From Burkholderiaceae bacterium (GTDB taxonomy: Bacteria > Pseudomonadota > Gammaproteobacteria > Burkholderiales > Burkholderiaceae_D), in NCBI GenBank assembly GCA_019752915.1, contig JAIELO010000259.1, positions 1 through 5,223 on the forward strand: a stretch of DNA of 5,223 nucleotides, given 5' to 3'. Both the position numbers and the translations under genes were made by a program. Below, piece after piece: positions 1 to 4,844 of the stretch. The notes beneath the pieces were generated by a model. The model ran no database searches, had not been told where the DNA came from, and saw nothing but the letters and a program-made list of their open reading frames with translations. Each line of letters starts with the position of its first letter. The first letter of the stretch is position 1.

Positions 1-120
1 GCCGTCCAGGACGAGAGGTTTGTCCTCGTCACCCTCAAGGACAGGCGGGACTCCGAGCGCCGCCTCGTCCTGGAGCGCATCTTCTTCCATGACGTGATGA
101 ACGGCCTGGCCTCGATCCAG
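1..120 (+). CDS. Fragment of a sensor histidine kinase (end of PAS domain plus H-box), both ends missing
   Basis: Reading frame 1 of the plus strand gives about 40 residues that look like the linker from a PAS domain into the dimerisation/phosphoacceptor helix of a histidine kinase. A strand ending FVLVTLKD is followed by SERRLVLERIFFHDVMN. The ERxFFHDvxN pattern is a familiar phosphoacceptor motif in PAS-linked kinases, and the candidate phosphorylated histidine is the CAT codon at 88-90. No start, catalytic ATPase domain or stop is present. The frame stays open to 564, but beyond about base 120 it is only the antisense shadow of rlmH and rsfS, so the kinase similarity ends at the junction. 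A histidine kinase gene is not expected at this place in the rlmH-rsfS neighbourhood, so the fragment looks foreign to the locus. The family call rests on motif recognition over a short stretch, and the source organism cannot be told. Confidence 0.55.
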
Positions 121-161
121 GCCGGCATTTTGTGTCCGACCGCAGCGATGATGAGCTGCAT
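1..161 (-). CDS. rlmH: RlmH (23S rRNA pseudouridine-1915 N3-methyltransferase), 5' fragment broken at a junction
   Basis: The frame opens with ATG at 161-159, 6 bases after the rsfS stop, and begins MQLIIAAVGHKMPAWIE, the typical RlmH N-terminus (E. coli begins MKLQLVAVGTKMPDWV). RlmH is a SPOUT-class methyltransferase of about 155 residues that methylates pseudouridine 1915 in helix 69 of 23S rRNA, acting on assembled 70S ribosomes. Only about 17 codons, bases 111-161, match. The expected continuation (a Gly-Phe-x-Glu-Tyr type segment) is replaced by an Arg/Ser-rich run that is the antisense of a histidine kinase fragment. The frame has no stop before the left edge, so a gene caller would report a partial protein whose distal part is not RlmH. 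The SAM-binding knot is absent, so no activity is expected from this copy. A weak purine-rich stretch (GAGTAAG) at the rsfS stop could serve as ribosome binding site. Position right after rsfS is the usual one for rlmH. Confidence 0.7.
   Translation of the reverse strand, partial: MQLIIAAVGHKMPAWIEARPFITSWKKMRSRTRRRSESRLSLRVTRTNLSSWT
102..124. repeat. 8-bp inverted repeat at the rlmH/histidine kinase junction
   Basis: CGGCCTGG at 102-109 is the exact reverse complement of CCAGGCCG at 117-124, with a 7-base loop between. The loss of RlmH similarity (below about base 111) and of kinase similarity (above roughly 102-120) both map into this element. There is no T-run on either side, so it does not resemble an intrinsic terminator. 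Confidence 0.6.
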
Positions 162-167
162 GCGGAC

Positions 168-854
168 TTACTCTGCGACTTTTTTGATACGCTTGATGAC
201 GGTTTTCACCGGTGCTTCGTCGGCTTTCGGCTTGGCCACTTTGCGTTTCGGTGGCAGTGCTTTGAGGGTTTCTGCAGCGGCTACGGCCGATTTGGTTTTG
301 CCAACCTTGATGGTTTTGCCAACTGGTACGGCAGCAGCTTTCTTGGCGGCCGGTTTTTTCGCAGCAGCCGGTTTGGCTGCAGCGGCTTTGCGGGCCGGGG
401 TTTTCTTTTCGATCACCGGGCTGGCGTCGACCGCTTTCTTGCCGGCGGCCAGGTGGCTGCTGACTTTCTTCGGTGCGTCCGCTTCTTCGCCTTCTTTGGT
501 CGACTTGCGCTTGGCGGCGCCCAGTTTGACTGGCTTGTCGCCCCAGATTTCTTCCAGACGGTAGTAAGCGCGGATTGGTGCCTGCATGATGTGGACGATC
601 ATGTCGCCCAGATCGACCAGTACCCATTCACCGGTGTCTTCACCCTCCATGCCGTAGACTTCGCCGCCGGCAGCTTTGACCTTGTCGCGTACCGAAGCGG
701 CCAGCGCTTTGGTCTGGCGGTTCGAGGTACCGGACGCGATGGCGATGCGGTCGAACAGGCTAGTCAGGTGGGTGGTATCGAACAGGGCGATATCTTGGGC
801 CTTGACGTCTTCGAGGGCGTCAACGACGAGGGTTTGCAGTTTTTTGATGTCCAT
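168..854 (-). CDS. rsfS: Ribosome silencing factor RsfS (Iojap/YbeB family) with a long Lys/Ala-rich tail
   Basis: RsfS binds ribosomal protein uL14 on the 50S subunit and blocks joining with the 30S, lowering translation when nutrients are scarce. Residues 1 to about 108 form the whole Iojap domain: DIALFDTTHLTSLFDRIAIA near 21-40, SGTSNRQ near 41-47, and GEWVLVDLGDMIVHIM near 75-90 followed by YYRLEEIWGD near 97-106, all hallmarks of the family. The protein has 228 residues, while the family usually has about 105-130. The extra ~120 residues are low-complexity, about one quarter lysine (29 in residues 110-228) and rich in Ala and Pro, like histone H1-like bacterial tails, with repeated AAAKPAAAKK-type units near 157-173. 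The start ATG follows the nadD TAA with no base between them and no clear Shine-Dalgarno sequence, which suggests translational coupling. The tail is unbroken, in frame and has similar codon use, so a sequencing error is unlikely. The tail's function is unknown; RNA or ribosome binding is an inference from its charge. Confidence 0.93.
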   Translation of the reverse strand: MDIKKLQTLVVDALEDVKAQDIALFDTTHLTSLFDRIAIASGTSNRQTKALAASVRDKVKAAGGEVYGMEGEDTGEWVLVDLGDMIVHIMQAPIRAYYRLEEIWGDKPVKLGAAKRKSTKEGEEADAPKKVSSHLAAGKKAVDASPVIEKKTPARKAAAAKPAAAKKPAAKKAAAVPVGKTIKVGKTKSAVAAAETLKALPPKRKVAKPKADEAPVKTVIKRIKKVAE

Positions 855-1514
855 TTAGCTTTTGTAGAGATTATGTTGTTCAATATAGTCTAGCACTAGC
901 GGCGGGATAAGCGAGTTTGCCGCTTCCCCCCGTTGTAATGCCGCACGTAATTCAGTGGCAGAGATATCCACCGCGAAGTCCTGTGCCAGATAAGTCAGAC
1001 CGTGCGGCGTGTTACGGATTTGTTCAGGCGTTCCCAGACGGCTGGAAAACACCTCGGCCACCGCTGCCGGTAAGCCGGCGGCGGCAACGTCATAGCCGGG
1101 GCGGGTCGCTACGCAGATATGCGCGTAGTCGAACAGCACCCGCCATTCGCGCCAGCTAGCGAGCCGTTGTAACTGGTCGGCGCCCATGATGAAGCTGATG
1201 GAAGCGTCCGGGCCCTGTTCGGCACGTATCTGGCGCAGGGTATCGATCGTGTAAGTCGGCTGGCCTTGTGCGCTGCGTTCGATCTCCTGCGGATCGATCA
1301 CTACGCTGGCGGCCACGCCGCGAAACGCCAGCGCTGCCATTTCTGTTCGCTGCAGCGGCGTCGCCTGCAGGCTGGCTTTCTGCCATGGTAGGCCGGCCGG
1401 TAGCACACGTAACTGGTCCGCTTGCAGCAGCCGGGCGAAATAGGCACCGAGCGCGACGTGACCGTTATGCACCGGATCGTAGCTGCCTCCCAGCAGTGCG
1501 ATTCGGCACGCCAT
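855..1514 (-). CDS. nadD: Nicotinate-nucleotide adenylyltransferase NadD
   Basis: This cytoplasmic enzyme transfers AMP from ATP to nicotinate mononucleotide, giving deamido-NAD and pyrophosphate, the step before NAD synthetase in de novo and salvage NAD synthesis. The 219-residue product fits the family (about 190-220). Visible motifs are the nucleotidyltransferase signature GGSYDPVHNGH at residues 9-19 (HxGH at 16-19), PTYTIDTL at 86-93, FIMGADQL near 108-115 followed by Trp121, and the ISATELR motif at 184-190 that matches the C-terminal (I)SxTxxR signature of nucleotidyltransferases. The ATG at 1514 was chosen because it lies 2 bases after the hemF stop and places the GGSYDP loop at the usual distance from the N-terminus. 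A longer in-frame start at 1607 would overlap hemF by about 90 bases and add residues unlike NadD. No good Shine-Dalgarno is visible, so coupling to hemF translation is likely. Its stop abuts the rsfS start. Confidence 0.95.
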   Translation of the reverse strand: MACRIALLGGSYDPVHNGHVALGAYFARLLQADQLRVLPAGLPWQKASLQATPLQRTEMAALAFRGVAASVVIDPQEIERSAQGQPTYTIDTLRQIRAEQGPDASISFIMGADQLQRLASWREWRVLFDYAHICVATRPGYDVAAAGLPAAVAEVFSSRLGTPEQIRNTPHGLTYLAQDFAVDISATELRAALQRGEAANSLIPPLVLDYIEQHNLYKS

Positions 1515-1516
1515 CG

Positions 1517-2431
1517 TCACGCAGCGAGCCAGTCGCGATGGGGCAGGAAGTCGCTGTACAGCGCCGCTTCCGGCGAGCCGGCTTCGGGTTCCCAGCGATA
1601 GCGCCATTTGACGATCGGCGGCATCGACATCAGGATCGCTTCGGTACGGCCACCGGACTGCAGGCCGAACAGCGTGCCACGGTCGAATACCAGATTGAAT
1701 TCGACATAACGGCCGCGGCGATAGGCCTGGAAATCGCGTTCGCGCTCGCCATACGGCGTAGCCTTGCGACGCTCGAGTATCGGCTGGTAGGCCGCGAGGA
1801 AGGCATCGCCGACGCTGCGCATCATGGCGAAGCTGGCCTCGAAGCCGCCTTCGTTGTAATCATCGAAGAACACGCCGCCCACGCCGCGCGCTTCCTGACG
1901 GTGCTTCAGGTAGAAGTAGTCATCGCACCATTTCTTGAAATGCGGGTGCAGCGCAGCGCCATGGGGCGCCAGCGCATCGGCGCAAGTGCGGTGGAAGTGC
2001 TTCGCATCGTCCACATTGCCGTAGTACGGCGTCAGATCCATGCCGCCACCGAACCACCAGACCGGCTCACCGGCAGCATTGGTGGTGGTGAAAAAGCGTA
2101 CATTCATGTGCACCGTCGGCGCATACGGGTTACGCGGGTGGATCACCAGCGAAACGCCCATGGCTTCCCACGGTTTGCCGCCCAGATCGGGGCGCGAAGC
2201 TGCCGCCGATGGTGGCAGTTTGGCGCCGGTGACGTGGGAAAAATTCACCCCGCCCCGTTCGATCACATGGCCTTCTTCAATCAGACGGGAAATCCCGCCG
2301 CCGCCTTCCGGCCGGTCCCACGCATCGCGCAGGAAGGGCAGGCCGTCCACCGACTCCAGCCCTTGAACGATGCGGTTTTGCAGATCGAGCAGGTAAGCCT
2401 TGACGGCTTCGGGATTCGGGGAGGAGGGCAT
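1517..2431 (-). CDS. hemF: Oxygen-dependent coproporphyrinogen III oxidase HemF
   Basis: HemF converts coproporphyrinogen III to protoporphyrinogen IX by oxidative decarboxylation of two propionate side chains, using O2, in the cytoplasm during haem synthesis. The 304-residue product is close to E. coli HemF (299). Family blocks appear in order: [16 protein letters not shown] near 54-69, [22 protein letters not shown] near 92-113, [13 protein letters not shown] near 125-137, [13 protein letters not shown] near 166-178, GVGGVFFDD near 183-191, and [22 protein letters not shown] near 241-262. His98, His108, His147 and His177 line up with the four histidines that ligate the divalent metal in the E. 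coli enzyme, so it looks active. The ATG at 2431 gives the normal N-terminus; an upstream in-frame ATG at 2512 would add 27 residues unlike HemF and lie in the spacer. The ribosome binding site is weak. Likely first gene of the hemF-nadD-rsfS-rlmH block. Its presence implies aerobic or microaerobic life. Confidence 0.96.
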   Translation of the reverse strand: MPSSPNPEAVKAYLLDLQNRIVQGLESVDGLPFLRDAWDRPEGGGGISRLIEEGHVIERGGVNFSHVTGAKLPPSAAASRPDLGGKPWEAMGVSLVIHPRNPYAPTVHMNVRFFTTTNAAGEPVWWFGGGMDLTPYYGNVDDAKHFHRTCADALAPHGAALHPHFKKWCDDYFYLKHRQEARGVGGVFFDDYNEGGFEASFAMMRSVGDAFLAAYQPILERRKATPYGERERDFQAYRRGRYVEFNLVFDRGTLFGLQSGGRTEAILMSMPPIVKWRYRWEPEAGSPEAALYSDFLPHRDWLAA

Positions 2432-2461
2432 AAAGCGGCACAATTGAAAAAGTGAGGGTGG

Positions 2462-2491
2462 ATTGTACCCTGTTGTGCGTTTTTGTGATAC
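2462..2491 (-). promoter_or_regulatory. Candidate sigma-70 promoter for hemF-nadD-rsfS-rlmH
   Basis: On the minus strand TACAAT (2467-2462) matches the -10 consensus at five of six bases and would start transcription about 25 bases before the hemF ATG. The only -35 candidates at 17-18 bases upstream (TATCAC or GTATCA) are poor, so an activator or an extended contact would be needed. The element lies in the 129-base gap after purD, where a promoter would separate the two gene blocks. Confidence 0.35.
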
Positions 2492-2502
2492 CCATTGCCC
2501 CG

Positions 2503-2528
2503 CAGTCGGCACGTTGCCGCGCCGACTG
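2503..2528 (-). other. Stem-loop between purD and hemF, without a U-tract
   Basis: CAGTCGGC (2503-2510) and GCCGACTG (2521-2528) form a perfect 8-bp GC-rich stem with a 10-base loop, 33 bases past the purD stop. In the direction of purD transcription the stem is followed by GCGGGGCAATGG, so the U-run of an intrinsic terminator is missing. It could be a transcript-stabilising 3' hairpin, an attenuator or a Rho-associated structure. Since an inverted repeat is symmetrical, the strand is inferred from its position. Confidence 0.4.
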
Positions 2529-2560
2529 TTCCCGCTGAGGCTAGGGCTTAACGTTGCAGC

Positions 2561-3829
2561 TTAGTGCTTCAGACCGCGCCAGCCGATGTCGCGACGGCAC
2601 TGCATGCCCTCGAAGCTGATCTGATCGACCACTTCGTAGGCCTGCTTCTGCGCCATCTTGATGCTGTCGCCCAGACCGACCACGCACAGTACGCGGCCAC
2701 CGCTGACCTGCAACTGGCCAGCGTTTTCCACCGTACCGGCGTGGAAGGTGACGCTTTCCGGCGTTTCGGCCGGAATCCCGTCGATCACTGCGCCTTTTTG
2801 CGGGGTGTCAGGGTAACCGGCAGCGGCCAGTACCACGCCCACGGCGGTGCGACGATCCCACTCCAGTTCAACCTGATCGAGCGTGCCGTTGACGGCGTGT
2901 TCCATCACTGCCACCAGATCGGTCTTCAGACGCGACATGATAGGCTGGGTTTCCGGATCGCCCATGCGGCAGTTGAATTCCAGCGTGCGCGGATTGCCGG
3001 CAGCATCGATCATCAGGCCGGCGTACAGGAAGCCGGTGAACACGATGCCATCTTTAGCCATACCGGCGATGGTCGGGTTGATGATCTCGCGCATCACGCG
3101 CGCGTGCATGGCAGGCGTGACGATTGGTGCAGGCGAGTAAGCGCCCATGCCGCCCGTGTTCGGGCCTTCGTCGTTGTCCTTGAGGCGTTTGTGATCCTGG
3201 CTGGTGGCCAGCGGCAGCACGTTTTTGCCATCGCACATGACGATGAAGCTGGCTTCTTCGCCGGCCAGGAATTCTTCGATGACGATGCGGGCACCGGCGT
3301 CGCCGAAGCGGTTATCGGCCAGCATATCGTCGACCGCGCGGTGCGCTTCTTCGAGCGACAGCGCAACCACCACGCCTTTACCGGCAGCCAGACCATCGGC
3401 CTTGATGACGATCGGTGCGCCGTTGGCGTCGATGTAGGCGTGCGCCTGTGCGACGTCGGAGAAAGTCTGGTAGCGGGCAGTCGGAATGCCGTGACGCTGC
3501 ATGAAGGCCTTGGCGAAGTCTTTCGAGGACTCCAGCTGGGCAGCTTCCTTGGTCGGGCCGAACACTTTCAGGCCACGGGCGCGGAACAGGTTGACGATGC
3601 CGCCAGCCAGTGGGGTCTCGGGACCGACCACAGTCAGGCCGATGTTTTCCTGTTCGACGAAATTGGCCAGTTCGTGCAGATCGGTGATGTTGACGTTGAC
3701 CAGACGGCTATCGCGTGCAGTGCCGCCATTGCCCGGAGCAACGTAGACCATCTGGATGCGCTCGGACTGGGCCAGTTTCCAGGCCAGTGCATGTTCACGG
3801 CCACCAGAGCCGACTACCAAAATTTTCAT
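2561..3829 (-). CDS. purD: Phosphoribosylamine-glycine ligase PurD (GAR synthetase)
   Basis: PurD joins glycine to 5-phosphoribosylamine with ATP, giving glycinamide ribonucleotide, the second step of de novo purine synthesis. The 422-residue length is normal. The N-terminal domain has GSGGREHAL at 7-15, PGNGG at 32-36, GPETPLAGGIV at 69-79 and an AAQLESSKDFAK block at 96-107. The ATP-grasp core has KADGLAAGKGV at 143-153, EEFLAGEEAS at 185-194, DHKR at 212-215, NTGGMGAYSP at 224-233 and the metal/ATP-binding EFNCRMGDPETQ at 284-295. The C-terminal domain is complete, so all expected parts are present. The ATG at 3829 is 6 bases after the yebC stop, and a GAGGA sequence (3837-3833) overlapping that TGA is its ribosome binding site, though only 3 bases from the ATG. 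The overlap suggests coupling with yebC. No purH or other purine gene is adjacent, and the purD-hemF pairing looks positional, without a shared pathway. Confidence 0.97.
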   Translation of the reverse strand: MKILVVGSGGREHALAWKLAQSERIQMVYVAPGNGGTARDSRLVNVNITDLHELANFVEQENIGLTVVGPETPLAGGIVNLFRARGLKVFGPTKEAAQLESSKDFAKAFMQRHGIPTARYQTFSDVAQAHAYIDANGAPIVIKADGLAAGKGVVVALSLEEAHRAVDDMLADNRFGDAGARIVIEEFLAGEEASFIVMCDGKNVLPLATSQDHKRLKDNDEGPNTGGMGAYSPAPIVTPAMHARVMREIINPTIAGMAKDGIVFTGFLYAGLMIDAAGNPRTLEFNCRMGDPETQPIMSRLKTDLVAVMEHAVNGTLDQVELEWDRRTAVGVVLAAAGYPDTPQKGAVIDGIPAETPESVTFHAGTVENAGQLQVSGGRVLCVVGLGDSIKMAQKQAYEVVDQISFEGMQCRRDIGWRGLKH

Positions 3830-3835
3830 AAGTCC

Positions 3836-4561
3836 TCAGTCTTCGATCAGCGTGTTGGAATAGACTTCCTGCACATCGTCCAGTGCTTCGAGCGCGTCCA
3901 GCAGCTTCTGCATCTTGACGGCGTTGTCGCCACTGAACACGGTTTCGGTGGCAGGCTTCATGATGATCTCGGCCACTTCGGCCTTGAAACCGGCCGCTTC
4001 CAGCGCGTCCTTGACGGTGGCGAAATCGTGCGGGCCGCACAGCACTTCGAAGCCGCCTTCATCATCGGCCACCACATCTTCGGCGCCCGCTTCCAGCGCC
4101 ACTTCCATCAGCGCGTCTTCGTTGGTGCCCGGTGCGAACAGGAACTGGCCACAGTGTTTGAACATGAAGGCGACCGAGCCTTCGTTACCCATATTGCCGC
4201 CGTTTTTGTTGAAGGCGTTGCGCACTTCAGCCACCGTGCGGACGCGGTTATCGGTCATGCAGTCGACGATCACGGCAGCGCCGCCGATGCCGTAGCCTTC
4301 GTAGCGTACTTCCTCGTAGGCTGCGCCGTCTTCGCCGCCGGTGCCGCGGGTGATCGCGCGTTGCACATTATCTTTCGGCATATTGGCGTCGGCCGCCTTG
4401 TCCACCGCCAGACGCAGGCGCGGATTGGTTTGAATGTCGCCGCCGCCCATGCGCGCAGCCACGGTGATTTCCTTGATCAGACGGGTCCAGATCTTGCCAC
4501 GTTTTGCATCAGTGGCAGCCTTCTTGTGCTTGATATTGGCCCATTTACTGTGTCCAGCCAT
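3836..4561 (-). CDS. yebC: YebC/TACO1 family translation factor/regulator
   Basis: The product has 241 residues, normal for the family (about 240-250). It starts with the diagnostic [20 protein letters not shown] and has [12 protein letters not shown] near 21-32, [18 protein letters not shown] near 39-56, [11 protein letters not shown] near 60-70, [23 protein letters not shown] near 87-109, and the [14 protein letters not shown] block near 120-133. Family members have been described as DNA-binding regulators (PmpR in Pseudomonas), and more recently as ribosome-associated factors that help translation of proline-rich stretches; mitochondrial TACO1 has a translation role. Which role applies here cannot be read from sequence. 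The ATG at 4561 is preceded by a good Shine-Dalgarno (AAGGAAGAG, 4575-4567). It is the first gene of the minus-strand run, transcribed away from the phosphatase gene, and its stop lies 6 bases from purD. Confidence 0.95.
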   Translation of the reverse strand: MAGHSKWANIKHKKAATDAKRGKIWTRLIKEITVAARMGGGDIQTNPRLRLAVDKAADANMPKDNVQRAITRGTGGEDGAAYEEVRYEGYGIGGAAVIVDCMTDNRVRTVAEVRNAFNKNGGNMGNEGSVAFMFKHCGQFLFAPGTNEDALMEVALEAGAEDVVADDEGGFEVLCGPHDFATVKDALEAAGFKAEVAEIIMKPATETVFSGDNAVKMQKLLDALEALDDVQEVYSNTLIED

Positions 4562-4654
4562 GTTTGCTCTTCCTTCGGCGGTGTTCCTTGCAATCCGGCT
4601 GCCTGTGCGTTGCCAGGTCCGCTTGCAAGTTCGTTGGTATGCGGTGAGGGCAGT

Positions 4655-4660
4655 ATTTTA
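4655..4660 (-). promoter_or_regulatory. Candidate -10 element for yebC-purD
   Basis: On the minus strand TAAAAT (4660-4655) matches the sigma-70 -10 consensus at five of six bases and stands out in GC-rich surroundings. It would give a leader of roughly 85 bases before the yebC ATG. No TTGACA-like -35 is seen at 16-18 bases, so the call is tentative. Confidence 0.3.
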
Positions 4661-4687
4661 GCATAGGCTGACCGGCTCCCACCGCAG

Positions 4688-4742
4688 CAGCGGCCTGCCA
4701 GTGACTGCTCAGTGGCCGCGCATTGGCCGCTCAGTGACCAGA
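4688..4742. repeat. Imperfect 11-bp tandem repeat, about five units
   Basis: Five consecutive 11-base units can be aligned without gaps: CAGCGGCCTGC (4688), CAGTGACTGCT (4699), CAGTGGCCGCG (4710), CATTGGCCGCT (4721) and CAGTGACCAGA (4732). Against the consensus CAGTGGCCGCT they match at 7, 9, 10, 10 and 7 of 11 positions. The units lie in the divergent region between yebC and the phosphatase gene, upstream of both candidate promoters. An 11-bp period is about one helical turn and puts all units on one face of the DNA. It may be an operator array or simply a decayed minisatellite. Confidence 0.55.
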
Positions 4743-4746
4743 GCGC

Positions 4747-4772
4747 GGCTTAGAGGGAAGCCTCGATTTTTT
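4747..4772 (+). terminator. Weak terminator-like hairpin with T-run upstream of the phosphatase gene
   Basis: GGCTT (4747-4751) pairs with AAGCC (4758-4762) around a 6-base loop, and six T residues follow at 4767-4772. A wider pairing of GCGCG (4743-4747) with CGCGC (4775-4779) is an alternative. The stem is short and no plus-strand gene precedes it in the window, so it could be chance, or insulate the phosphatase gene from read-through. Confidence 0.2.
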
Positions 4773-4781
4773 GTCGCGCCA

Positions 4782-4819
4782 GTGTCATTTTCCACTGATA
4801 ACATTTCCTTTCTTATAAC
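4782..4819 (+). promoter_or_regulatory. Candidate phosphate-regulated promoter (Pho-box-like repeat plus -10)
   Basis: GTGTCAT (4782-4788) matches the Pho-box half site CTGTCAT at six of seven bases. Four bases later CACTGAT (4793-4799) matches at four of seven, so the pair scores 10 of 14 with the correct spacing. A TATAAC -10 candidate (4814-4819) follows 14 bases downstream, with no good -35, which is the usual arrangement for activator-dependent Pho promoters. The second half site is poor and the resemblance may be chance. The downstream gene, a predicted alkaline phosphatase, makes PhoB control plausible. Confidence 0.27.
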
Positions 4820-4844
4820 CAAAATAACAGTACACGGAGAGATC

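Noticed and set aside
171..190. A-run in rsfS (AAAAAA before GTC) as a programmed frameshift site
   Set aside because: The zero frame reads AAA AAA with C before it, not a standard slippery heptamer, and the frame ends normally at TAA a few codons later.
301..420. Repeated Ala/Lys/Pro codons in the rsfS tail as a DNA minisatellite
   Set aside because: The repetition is at protein level (AAAKPAAAKK-like) with mixed codons; no fixed DNA period could be aligned.
132..893. Two long plus-strand open frames opposite rsfS (94-564 and 132-893)
   Set aside because: They arise from the complement of the Lys/Ala-rich rsfS tail. Only the part before about base 120 of the first frame has recognisable similarity, and that is reported as the histidine kinase fragment.
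1515..1607. Longer nadD start 31 codons upstream
   Set aside because: It would overlap the hemF 3' end by about 90 bases and add residues unlike NadD; the ATG at 1514 puts the GGSYDPVHNGH loop at the usual place.
1268..2455. 395-codon plus-strand open frame opposite hemF and nadD
   Set aside because: It is the antisense shadow of hemF/nadD, with no recognisable motif.
2564..4666. 700-codon plus-strand open frame opposite purD and yebC
   Set aside because: It is antisense to two clear genes with full family motifs. Its His/Asp/Val/Arg-rich composition is typical of the complement of GC-rich coding DNA, and no domain is recognisable.
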